Below, piece after piece: positions 1 to 6,463 of a stretch of DNA of 17,381 bases. The stretch spans positions 1-17,381 of the forward strand of contig CAILBF010000045.1 of the NCBI GenBank assembly GCA_903832395.1, in the 5' to 3' direction. Every line of letters starts with the position of its first letter. Position 1 is the stretch's first letter. The notes under the pieces are model-generated. The model saw only the letters and a program-made list of their open reading frames with translations. It was not told the DNA's origin and did not search any database. This DNA comes from an uncultured Actinomycetes bacterium. Its GTDB lineage: Bacteria > Actinomycetota > Actinomycetes > Nanopelagicales > Nanopelagicaceae. Both the position numbers and the translations under genes were made by a program.

Positions 1-318
1 GGTGGCGTTGGCTTACGCCGTGGGCGTCGCGATCCAGATTATTTACGCGTTGGTGAGAGTTTAGATTTTTGGAGAGTTGAAGCTCTCGAGCAAGGCCATC
101 ACTTGAAACTTTATGCTGAAATGGTTTTGCCTGGCAAAGCCTGGCTGGAGTTCACAGTTTCACAAGAAAATGGGAAAACTCGAATTGTGCAGGAGGCTAC
201 TTTTAATCCACGGGGTCTTGGTGGGCAGCTATATTGGTATGCAATCTCTCCATTCCACTTCTTCGTTTTTCCAACTATGCTTCGAAATATTATTAAAAAG
301 GCGGCCAAAAGTGCATGA
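1..318 (+). CDS. SDR/NAD(P)-binding protein, DUF2867 C-terminal domain (5' truncated)
   Basis: This frame is open from the first base to a TGA at 316-318 and gives 105 residues with no start, so only the C-terminus of a longer gene is present. The visible part matches my memory of the DUF2867 domain, which follows a Rossmann fold in YbjT-like oxidoreductases: an early GLRRGRRDPDYLRVGESLDF block, then FWRVEALE, LPGKAWLEF and a closing LYWYAISPFHFFVFPTM block. The N-terminal nucleotide-binding half lies outside the window. Substrate and reaction are unknown. Its last 8 bases overlap the GTG start of the decarboxylase downstream, so the two are probably co-transcribed. Confidence 0.8.
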   Translation, partial: GGVGLRRGRRDPDYLRVGESLDFWRVEALEQGHHLKLYAEMVLPGKAWLEFTVSQENGKTRIVQEATFNPRGLGGQLYWYAISPFHFFVFPTMLRNIIKKAAKSA

Positions 319-1657
319 ATTCACGGCCGAGGTTGAGGCTCTTGCCCAAGAAGTGTTGGCCTACAGTCTGGATCGACTAAAAAATGATCCTCCACTCGAT
401 GGACCGCGCACGGCAGAAGATTTATTTTCAGAAGTCGGCAACACAATTACCGCTCGCGGGCTAGGTGGACATCACGCCCTTGAAGTTTTCACGAGTGTTT
501 TAGCGAAAGCATGTATTTCTACTGATCACCCTCGCAACTTGGCTTTTATTCCATCGGCACCGAGTGAGTATGCAAACCTTTTCGATTTAGTTGTTGGCGC
601 AAGCGCACTCTATGGCGGATCATGGCAAGAAGGTGCAGGTGCGGTCTTTGCTGAAAACCAAGCGCTGCGTTGGTTGTCAGATTTAGCCGGATTGCCACAA
701 TCGGCCGGTGGAGTTTTTGTTCAAGGTGGCACGATGGGAAATCTTTCAGCACTAGTTGTCGCCCGAGCAGAGGCGCGTAAAAAACACCCGCAAGCGACGC
801 GTTGGGTAATTGCTTGCAGCGAAGAGGCGCACTCATCAATTGTTACCGCTGCAAATGTTATGGATGTAGATGTATTGAAAGTGCCTGTTGCTGCTAATGG
901 AAAGTTGATGGGATCGGCCGTTGCTGCAGCAATCGATGAACTTCATGCAACAACTAGTTCCCGCGTTTTTGCTGTTGTGGCAACTTCGGGTACAACTAAT
1001 TTAGGAATTATCGATGATTTAAAGGGAATCGGCACCGCCGCGCATGATCGTGGCGTGTGGTTTCATGTTGATGGCGCTTATGGATTAGCGGCGTTATGTG
1101 CACCCTCGGTACGCGCGAAATTTGATGGCGTTGAAGAGGCCGATTCATTTATCGTTGACCCCCATAAATGGTTATTTGCACCCTTTGATGCATGTGCACT
1201 TATTTATCGCGAACCCGAACTTGCCCGCGCTGCACATACACAACACGCTTCGTACTTAGATACTTTAAAAGATGGCGCATGGTCGCCATCTGATTACGCA
1301 ATTCAATTAACGCGGCGTACGCGCGGCTTACCATTTTGGTTTTCATTAGCCGCACATGGCACAAATGCATATACCGATGCAATGGAGCACACCATCACCG
1401 TTGCACAAGCCGCTGCAGAATTAGTGCGAGCGCATCCTCATCTTGAATTAATTTGTGAACCTGAACTTTCGATAGTTGCATTTGTTCGGACAGGTTGGCA
1501 GGCAAAGGATTATCACAACTGGTCGGATCAATTACTTGCCGATCAAGTTGGTTTCATTCCACCGTCATCGCATCACGGCCAACCAATTCTGCGATTTGCA
1601 ATTGTTAACCCTTGGACGAAAGTGAGCGATATCGAGATGATTTTAAGTAGGTTGTAA
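311..1657 (+). CDS. Pyridoxal-phosphate-dependent amino-acid decarboxylase (group II, AADC/tyrosine decarboxylase-like)
   Basis: A cytoplasmic PLP enzyme predicted to decarboxylate an amino acid to an amine; the substrate (aromatic amino acid, glutamate or other) cannot be read from sequence. Family motifs appear in order: QGGTMGNLSAL (phosphate-binding region), EEAHSS with the cofactor-stacking His (about residue 174), TSGTTNLGIIDDL, HVDGAYG with the Asp that contacts the pyridine nitrogen (about 254), and DPHKW with the Schiff-base Lys (about 286). I use the GTG at 311, giving 448 residues, normal for the family. The open frame continues upstream to an ATG at 113, but those 66 codons overlap the conserved DUF2867 frame and look unlike a decarboxylase. 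An AAAAAGG tract 9-10 bases before the GTG can serve as ribosome-binding site. Confidence 0.9.
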   Translation: MHEFTAEVEALAQEVLAYSLDRLKNDPPLDGPRTAEDLFSEVGNTITARGLGGHHALEVFTSVLAKACISTDHPRNLAFIPSAPSEYANLFDLVVGASALYGGSWQEGAGAVFAENQALRWLSDLAGLPQSAGGVFVQGGTMGNLSALVVARAEARKKHPQATRWVIACSEEAHSSIVTAANVMDVDVLKVPVAANGKLMGSAVAAAIDELHATTSSRVFAVVATSGTTNLGIIDDLKGIGTAAHDRGVWFHVDGAYGLAALCAPSVRAKFDGVEEADSFIVDPHKWLFAPFDACALIYREPELARAAHTQHASYLDTLKDGAWSPSDYAIQLTRRTRGLPFWFSLAAHGTNAYTDAMEHTITVAQAAAELVRAHPHLELICEPELSIVAFVRTGWQAKDYHNWSDQLLADQVGFIPPSSHHGQPILRFAIVNPWTKVSDIEMILSRL

Positions 1658-1684
1658 ATCCCACACTTTCGCGCTTGCCCCCGA

Positions 1685-1697
1685 TACGATTAGCATC
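1685..1697 (+). promoter_or_regulatory. Putative leaderless promoter of the DUF3263 gene
   Basis: A TACGAT hexamer (1685-1690, TAnnnT type) lies exactly 7 bases before the ATG at 1698, and no Shine-Dalgarno sequence is visible. That spacing would put transcription start on the A of the ATG, the arrangement of leaderless genes common in Actinobacteria. No convincing -35 box is seen. This is inference from spacing. Confidence 0.4.
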
Positions 1698-1961
1698 ATG
1701 TCCGCACAAGAAGAGCCAACAATGCACAGCGGCTTAAGCGATTTAGAAACCCGCATCCTTGATTTTGAAGGCAGTTGGTGGCGCTACGCCGGGGCTAAAG
1801 AGGCGGCAATTAAAGAGCTTTTCGACCTGAGCGCTGCCCGCTACTACCAACTCCTCAATGATTTGATTGACCGGGAAGATGCCCTAATGGCCGCTCCCAT
1901 GCTGGTAAAACGCCTTCGCCGCCTGCGCGAGGCCCGTATGTCCACCCGTATCGCCCGCTAA
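1698..1961 (+). CDS. DUF3263 domain protein
   Basis: An 87-residue protein recognised as the actinobacterial DUF3263 family. The conserved segment starts at LSDLETRILDFEGSWWRYAG and continues through KEAAIKELFDLSAARYYQLLNDLIDRE to a basic C-terminal tail with LVKRLRRLREAR. The middle part looks like a helix-turn-helix unit: the protein may bind DNA, but no function is established to my knowledge. The first 10-13 residues are not conserved-looking; an internal ATG at residue 9 (NMH context, base 1722) is an alternative start. I prefer 1698 because of the -10-like box placed just before it. The gene sits alone between the decarboxylase and the CIRCE-controlled groEL. Confidence 0.85.
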   Translation: MSAQEEPTMHSGLSDLETRILDFEGSWWRYAGAKEAAIKELFDLSAARYYQLLNDLIDREDALMAAPMLVKRLRRLREARMSTRIAR

Positions 1962-2009
1962 CCCTCCTCGCCGTTTTGCGCACCGGAAATAACTCCTCTA
2001 GATTTGGCG

Positions 2010-2036
2010 TTAGCACTCTCGGGGTGCGAGTGATAA
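2010..2036 (+). promoter_or_regulatory. CIRCE operator (HrcA binding site) of groEL
   Basis: TTAGCACTC (2010-2018), a 9-base spacer, then GAGTGATAA (2028-2036). This matches the CIRCE consensus TTAGCACTC-N9-GAGTGCTAA with one mismatch (A for C) in the right arm. CIRCE is the operator for the heat-shock repressor HrcA, so groEL here should be repressed at normal temperature and induced by heat. The site ends 43 bases before the groEL ATG. Confidence 0.93.
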
Positions 2037-2037
2037 T
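2010..2037 (+). promoter_or_regulatory. Putative groEL promoter overlapping CIRCE
   Basis: A possible -35 TTAGCA (2010-2015, 4 of 6 to TTGACA) and -10 GATAAT (2032-2037, 5 of 6) stand 16 bases apart. Both hexamers lie almost entirely within the CIRCE element, so HrcA binding would block polymerase directly. The predicted leader is about 35 bases and contains the ribosome-binding site AGGAAAG at 2061-2067. Confidence 0.5.
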
Positions 2038-2079
2038 GCCCCCGCTCAACGCACGATAAAAGGAAAGCGAGCAGTACTC

Positions 2080-3699
2080 ATGGCTAAGCAGATTGCCTTT
2101 AATGAAGAAGCACGCCGCGGATTAGAGCGCGGAATGAACATTTTGGCCGATGCGGTCAAAGTAACGCTCGGGCCTCGCGGACGTAACGTTGTCCTCGAGA
2201 AGAAGTGGGGCGCCCCAACAATTACTAATGATGGCGTTTCAATTGCCAAAGAGATTGATTTAGAAGATCCATGGGAAAAGATTGGCGCAGAGCTAGTTAA
2301 GGAAGTTGCTAAGAAGACTGATGATGTAGCAGGAGATGGAACAACAACTGCAACTGTATTAGCTCAAGCACTAGTGCGCGAAGGTCTACGTAACGTCGCT
2401 GCCGGATCAAATCCAATGGCACTCAAGCGCGGAATCGAAAAAGCTGTTGAAGCAATCGTTGCCGAACTTCTTTCTATGGCAAAGAGCGTTGACTCAAAGG
2501 AGCAGATTGCTGCAACTGCATCAATTTCTGCAGCAGATGCAACTATCGGCGAAATGATTGCCGAAGCAATGGACAAAGTTGGCAAAGAGGGCGTCATCAC
2601 TGTTGAAGAGTCAAATACTTTTGGCCTTGAACTAGAGCTCACTGAAGGTATGCGCTTTGACAAGGGTTACATCTCTCCATATTTCGTTACCGATCAAGAT
2701 CGCATGGAGGTTGTCCTCGAGGATGCCTACGTATTAATCGCGAACTCAAAGATTACAAACATCAAGGATTTAGTACCTGTACTTGAAAAAGTTATGCAAT
2801 CAGGTAAGCCACTTGCAATTATCGCCGAAGATGTTGAAGGCGAAGCTCTTGCAACGTTGGTAGTAAACAAGATTCGCGGAACTTTCCGTTCAGCTGCAGT
2901 TAAAGCCCCAGGCTTTGGCGATCGTCGCAAGGCGATGCTTCAAGATATTGCAATCCTTACTGGCGCAACGGTTATCTCAGAAGAAGTTGGTCTCAAGCTT
3001 GATCAAGCCGGTCTAGAACTTTTGGGCCGCGCTCGCAAAGTTGTTATCAGCAAGGACGAGACAACAATTGTTGAAGGCGCTGGGGACGATGCACTTATTA
3101 AGGGCCGCGTTGCACAGATTCGCTCAGAGATTGAAAAGAGTGATTCAGACTATGACCGTGAGAAGCTACAAGAGCGTCTTGCAAAGCTTGCCGGTGGAGT
3201 AGCTGTTATCAAGGCAGGCGCTGCAACTGAGGTTGAACTCAAGGAGCGCAAGCACCGCATCGAAGATGCAGTGCGAAATGCCAAGGCTGCAGTTGAAGAG
3301 GGAATCGTCGCCGGTGGTGGCGTTGCACTTCTCCAAGCAGGCACAGCAGTATTTAAGAAGCTATCACTCGTTGGCGATGAGGCAACTGGTGCGAAAATTG
3401 TTGAATTCGCAATTGAAGCTCCACTTAAGCAGATTGCAATTAACGCAGGTCTTGAAGGCGGAGTTGTAGTTGAGAAAGTTCGTCACTTGCCTTCGGGTCA
3501 AGGATTAAACGCGGCAACCGGAGAATATGTAGACATGATCAAAGCTGGCATCATTGATCCAGCTAAGGTCACGCGCTCTGCACTTCAGAACGCAGCATCA
3601 ATTGCAGCACTCTTCATTACAACTGAAGCGGTTATTGCAGATAAGCCAGAAAAGAATCCAGCACCAATGCCACAAGGTGGCGGAGATATGGACTTCTAA
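2080..3699 (+). CDS. groL: 60 kDa chaperonin GroEL
   Basis: A 539-residue ATP-driven chaperonin that folds client proteins in the cytoplasm with GroES as lid. It is full length and has the hallmark residues: ITNDGVSI with the ATP-site Asp 51, VAGDGTTTATV at about 83-93, IEDAVRNAKAAVEEG with the catalytic Asp, and GIVAGGGVAL. The C-terminus ends QGGGDMDF, like actinobacterial GroEL2-type proteins, not in a GGM repeat or a His-rich tail. The ATG has AGGAAAG 12 bases upstream. There is no groES on either side; Actinobacteria often keep this groEL copy apart from the groES locus. CIRCE control upstream and a strong terminator downstream make it a single-gene unit. Confidence 0.98.
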   Translation: MAKQIAFNEEARRGLERGMNILADAVKVTLGPRGRNVVLEKKWGAPTITNDGVSIAKEIDLEDPWEKIGAELVKEVAKKTDDVAGDGTTTATVLAQALVREGLRNVAAGSNPMALKRGIEKAVEAIVAELLSMAKSVDSKEQIAATASISAADATIGEMIAEAMDKVGKEGVITVEESNTFGLELELTEGMRFDKGYISPYFVTDQDRMEVVLEDAYVLIANSKITNIKDLVPVLEKVMQSGKPLAIIAEDVEGEALATLVVNKIRGTFRSAAVKAPGFGDRRKAMLQDIAILTGATVISEEVGLKLDQAGLELLGRARKVVISKDETTIVEGAGDDALIKGRVAQIRSEIEKSDSDYDREKLQERLAKLAGGVAVIKAGAATEVELKERKHRIEDAVRNAKAAVEEGIVAGGGVALLQAGTAVFKKLSLVGDEATGAKIVEFAIEAPLKQIAINAGLEGGVVVEKVRHLPSGQGLNAATGEYVDMIKAGIIDPAKVTRSALQNAASIAALFITTEAVIADKPEKNPAPMPQGGGDMDF

Positions 3700-3716
3700 A
3701 GCCAGTATTCGCGCTT

Positions 3717-3749
3717 AACGCCGTCCCCGATTAACACGGGGACGGCGTT
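3717..3749 (+). terminator. Intrinsic-type terminator hairpin after groEL
   Basis: AACGCCGTCCCC (3717-3728) pairs perfectly with GGGGACGGCGTT (3738-3749), a 12-bp stem that can close one more G-C pair (3729/3737) around a 7-base loop. The tract after it (CTGCTTTATCC) is only moderately T-rich. The hairpin starts 18 bases after the groEL stop, so ending the groEL transcript is its likely job. The stem is symmetric but has a weak T-run in the reverse direction. Confidence 0.8.
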
Positions 3750-3755
3750 CTGCTT

Positions 3756-3767
3756 TATCCTTATTCC
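3756..3767 (+). promoter_or_regulatory. Putative leaderless promoter of the DUF3027 gene
   Basis: TATCCT (3756-3761) lies 6 bases before the ATG at 3768, with no Shine-Dalgarno sequence, so transcription would begin at or next to the start codon. A -35-like TTAACA (3731-3736) sits in the loop of the preceding terminator, but at 19 bases the spacing is long. Confidence 0.4.
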
Positions 3768-4496
3768 ATGGTCAAGAAGTCGTTATTTAAAAAAGCAAAA
3801 GATGCCCCAGTTGCAAGCGCATCTTTTGATGCGACCGACCTTGCTCGCAGTGCAATCATTGATGAACTTCATGGTGCATCTGAAATTGGTAAATTTGTAT
3901 CCGTTGAGTTCGATGATGAAGATCGAGTCGCCACATATCTTTTCGAAGCAAAACTAGCGGGATACAAAGGCTGGCGCTGGTGTGTAACTGTTGCAAAAGT
4001 TGATGCAGATGCACAGCCAACAATTTGTGATGTAGTTGTTCTTCCAGGACCCGATGCGTTAATTGCACCCGACTGGATTCCATACCGCGACCGCATTCAA
4101 CCAGGCGATGTTGGAGTTGGTGACATTGTTCCAAGTTCACTCGATGATTCGCGTTTAGTACCAGGTGCACAAGCACTTCCTGCCGATGAAGATTTAGATA
4201 CTGCAATGGCAATCGAACTTGGTTTTGGTCGCGCACGAGTGATGTCTATTGAAGGCCGAGATCAAGCGGCAAAGCGTTGGTACGAGGGAGACCGTGGGCC
4301 TAAAACTCCCATGGCAGAGATCGCGCCTAAGCCCTGTTATTCATGTGGTTTCTTTATTCAAATTGCTGGCTCATTACGCTCAACTTTCGGGGTATGTGCC
4401 AACGCAATCTCGCCTGAAGATGCACGTGTTGTCTCTGTTGACCACGGCTGCGGTGCTCACTCCGAAGCGACCTTCACCTCTCCTCTGTTAAACTAA
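3768..4496 (+). CDS. DUF3027 domain protein with Cys/His metal-binding-like C-terminus
   Basis: A 242-residue actinobacterial protein of unknown function, recognised as DUF3027. The core spans roughly residues 25-140, including VATYLFEAKLAGYKGWRW, VVVLPGPDALIAPDWIPY and QPGDVGVGDIVP. The C-terminal part has regularly spaced Cys and His: C190-x2-C193, C210, then H226-x-C228-x2-H231. This looks like a zinc-binding site, though no metal has been shown to my knowledge. The N-terminus is Lys-rich with no signal peptide or membrane segment, so it is probably cytoplasmic. It has no visible ribosome-binding site and may be leaderless. It lies 60 bases upstream of the cold-shock gene in the same direction; from memory DUF3027 and a cold-shock gene lie in the same region in other Actinobacteria such as Mycobacterium. 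Confidence 0.88.
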   Translation: MVKKSLFKKAKDAPVASASFDATDLARSAIIDELHGASEIGKFVSVEFDDEDRVATYLFEAKLAGYKGWRWCVTVAKVDADAQPTICDVVVLPGPDALIAPDWIPYRDRIQPGDVGVGDIVPSSLDDSRLVPGAQALPADEDLDTAMAIELGFGRARVMSIEGRDQAAKRWYEGDRGPKTPMAEIAPKPCYSCGFFIQIAGSLRSTFGVCANAISPEDARVVSVDHGCGAHSEATFTSPLLN

Positions 4497-4556
4497 TCAC
4501 CTGTCCGCACCCCGCGGCTATACACATACATACAAAAACCTTAAGGAGCCATCCCC

Positions 4557-4940
4557 ATGCCTACAGGCCGCGTTAAATGGTTTTCACTTGAAAAAGGCTT
4601 TGGCTTTATTGCAAATGATGAGGGCGAAGATGTTTATTTAGCCGCCTCGTCACTTCCTGAAGGCGTCTCAACAGTTAAGCCTGGAACTAAGTTGGAGTTT
4701 AGTGTCGCCGATAGCCGTAAAGGTCCTCAAGCGATGTCAGTTCATATTGTGGATGCACCACCATCACTTGCTGAAAACTCTCGTGTTAATCCAGATGATT
4801 TAGCTGCAATGATTGAGGACACAATTAAGATTTTAGATCGCGTTGGAAATGGCCTTCGTCATGGCCGTCATCCCGCAGGCCCTGAGGCTGAGCGTCTAGG
4901 CCGTGTTCTACGCGGTATTGCCTCCCAACTAGAGGCTTAA
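4557..4940 (+). CDS. Cold-shock domain protein with C-terminal extension
   Basis: A 127-residue protein with a cold-shock domain (residues 1-66) that should bind single-stranded RNA or DNA. It starts MPTGRVKWFSLEKGFGFI, giving an intact RNP1-type motif KGFGFI (13-18). The RNP2 position reads VYLAAS (26-31), where classical CspA has VFVHFS, so aromatic contacts are reduced. Residues 67-127 form an extension with a predicted helical HPAGPEAERLGRVLRGIASQLEA end, as in actinobacterial CspB-type proteins of about 130 residues. The ribosome-binding site AAGGAG (4543-4548) is 8 bases before the ATG. Its TAA overlaps the stop codon of the convergent DUF2530 gene in a TTAA palindrome (4937-4940). Confidence 0.93.
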   Translation: MPTGRVKWFSLEKGFGFIANDEGEDVYLAASSLPEGVSTVKPGTKLEFSVADSRKGPQAMSVHIVDAPPSLAENSRVNPDDLAAMIEDTIKILDRVGNGLRHGRHPAGPEAERLGRVLRGIASQLEA

Positions 4941-5125
4941 ATGCCACTGCGCCGATTACGGCGTACTGAGTATCGAATGCCTGCAGCACCTAAAACCGCA
5001 CCAACTATGCATGTCCAAATGGTTTTCGCATCGGCATTTATTGCGACGGCGACTACTCCAGCTACTACCCAACAGATTGTTCCAATTGCTACTAGGGTTA
5101 CAACTCGGCGGATATTTGATTCCAT
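4937..5125 (-). CDS. DUF2530 small membrane protein
   Basis: A 62-residue protein recognised as DUF2530. It has two hydrophobic segments, about 8-28 (VTLVAIGTICWVVAGVVAVAI) and 35-52 (TIWTCIVGAVLGAAGIRY), with the conserved IWTC motif, and a basic tail SVRRNRRS. It is a predicted two-helix inner-membrane protein of unknown role. I start it at the ATG at 5125-5123 (MESNIRRV). The frame stays open to 5188, but the extra 21 residues lie inside the divergent MFS gene and look unrelated to the family. Only 12 bases separate its start from that of the MFS gene. Confidence 0.8.
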   Translation of the reverse strand: MESNIRRVVTLVAIGTICWVVAGVVAVAINADAKTIWTCIVGAVLGAAGIRYSVRRNRRSGI

Positions 5126-5137
5126 GAGAGAAGAGTA

Positions 5138-6421
5138 ATGCGATTCTCGGTAAAAGAAGATGGTAATTGGCGTTCTTTTCGCCACCATAATTACCGCCTG
5201 CTTTTTCCAGCAAACACCATTTCAAATATTGGAAGTTGGGCCCAGCGCGTTGCTCAAGATTGGCTTGTCCTAGAGCTAACACATAGTGGAACATATTTAG
5301 GACTTGTGACTGCAATTCAGTTCACGCCAGTTCTCTTCTTCTCACTTCATGGCGGTGCATTTGCCGATCGATTTAATAAACGCAAACTTCTTATTGCCAC
5401 TAACGCACTCGGTGCATTTTCAGCTTTGGCTTTGGGTAGTTTAGTAATCACCCACCACATAAGACTCTGGCATGTTTTTGCATTGGCGGCAGTTCTAGGA
5501 GTTTCAAGTGCAATAGATGCGCCGGTTCGGCAGGCATTTGCCGCCGAAATTGTTGGGCACAACGATTTACCCAATGCCGTTAGTTTAAACTCAGCAAATT
5601 TCAACGCTGGCCGTCTAATTGGCCCAGCTGTATCAGGTGCACTCATTGCCGCGTTTGGAACCGGCCCCTCATTCATTGTTAATGGTGTCTCATACCTTTT
5701 TGCCATCGTTGCGTTATTAGCTTTAAATGAAAAAGAGTTTTTCCAACAAGATCGGCCAAAGAGCGTGACCAGCGTTCGAGAGGGTCTGCGTTATGCGCAA
5801 AAGCGCCCGGATGTATACGTAGTCATGTTGATGGTATTTTTTCTTGGAACTTTCGGACTTAACTTTCAAATCTTCAATGCGCTCATGGCGACAAAAGAGT
5901 TTCATAAAGGCCCAGCCTCTTACGGATTGCTCGGAACCTTCGTTGCAATTGGCTCCTTTTCAGGTGCAATTGCTTCAGCTCGTTTAGAGAGATTTCGAGA
6001 GACCCGTTATGTAATTCTCTCTGGCGGTGTTTTCTCTACGGCTGTAATTATTCTTTCAACTATGCCAAATTATCTTGCCTATGCAATGTGGCTGCCAGTA
6101 TGTGGGATTTCAGCGTTAACAACGATGATCATGGCCAATTCAATTGTTCAAGTAAATAGCGATCCAGCAATTAGAGGCCGCATCATGGGAATCTATTTGC
6201 TTATTTTTATGGGCGGAACACCAGTAGGTTCGCCACTTATTGGCGTCTTGGCTGAAGTAATAGGTATTCGAAAAACAGTGGCCGCATGTGGAGCTATCTC
6301 GTTACTTGCAACTTTAGTCATTTGGTTAAAATATAGAAATAAACTTGAAATTCCTGAAGATATAAGTGTTGCCGCAGTTCTAAAGCCCGCTGATGGCAAT
6401 CAAAATAATAAGTCCAAATAA
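5138..6421 (+). CDS. MFS transporter, EntS/MFS_3-like efflux type
   Basis: A 427-residue integral membrane protein of the major facilitator superfamily with about 12 hydrophobic segments. The N-terminus (WRSFRHHNYRLLFPANTISN followed by IGSWAQRVAQDWLVLELT) is typical of the EntS/MFS_3 group of drug or siderophore exporters. The conserved loop between helices 2 and 3 reads GGAFADRFNKRKLL, and a typical DAPVRQAFAAEIV segment follows helix 4. The substrate is unknown. AGAGAAGAG just upstream of the ATG may act as ribosome-binding site, though it is close. The gene runs divergently from the DUF2530 gene, and its 3' end overlaps the short reverse-strand reading frame at 6380-6460 by 42 bases. Confidence 0.92.
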   Translation: MRFSVKEDGNWRSFRHHNYRLLFPANTISNIGSWAQRVAQDWLVLELTHSGTYLGLVTAIQFTPVLFFSLHGGAFADRFNKRKLLIATNALGAFSALALGSLVITHHIRLWHVFALAAVLGVSSAIDAPVRQAFAAEIVGHNDLPNAVSLNSANFNAGRLIGPAVSGALIAAFGTGPSFIVNGVSYLFAIVALLALNEKEFFQQDRPKSVTSVREGLRYAQKRPDVYVVMLMVFFLGTFGLNFQIFNALMATKEFHKGPASYGLLGTFVAIGSFSGAIASARLERFRETRYVILSGGVFSTAVIILSTMPNYLAYAMWLPVCGISALTTMIMANSIVQVNSDPAIRGRIMGIYLLIFMGGTPVGSPLIGVLAEVIGIRKTVAACGAISLLATLVIWLKYRNKLEIPEDISVAAVLKPADGNQNNKSK

Positions 6422-6460
6422 CACAACCAAGGTAATAGTCCGGCGTGTTTTATAGTTCAT
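6380..6460 (-). CDS. Possible 26-residue single-pass membrane microprotein
   Basis: A short frame starting at ATG 6460-6458 and ending TAG at 6382-6380. It has a charged N-terminus (MNYKTRRT) followed by an uninterrupted hydrophobic stretch (ITLVVLFGLIILIAISGL), the layout of a one-helix membrane peptide with N-terminus in the cytoplasm. It starts 3 bases after the stop of the upstream MFS gene, and GAGG at about 6472-6469 stands 8 bases before the ATG, a good Shine-Dalgarno spacing. This suggests it is the last gene of the pdxH-serC-MFS operon. More than half of it is antisense to the end of the MFS gene on the other strand. No family recognised; it could be chance. Confidence 0.5.
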   Translation of the reverse strand: MNYKTRRTITLVVLFGLIILIAISGL

Positions 6461-6463
6461 CGG

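Noticed and set aside
2364..2663. 99-codon reverse-strand open frame inside groEL
   Set aside because: Antisense shadow of a highly conserved gene; Ser-rich translation mirrors groEL codon use and has no family features or ribosome-binding site.
3856..4236. 126-codon reverse-strand frame inside the DUF3027 gene
   Set aside because: Low-complexity, His/Leu/Gln-rich translation expected from antisense of biased codons; no ribosome-binding site or known domain.
4956..5315. 119-codon reverse-strand frame across the DUF2530 start and MFS 5' end
   Set aside because: It is out of frame with the recognised DUF2530 protein and shows no domain; the DUF2530 frame is the real gene there.
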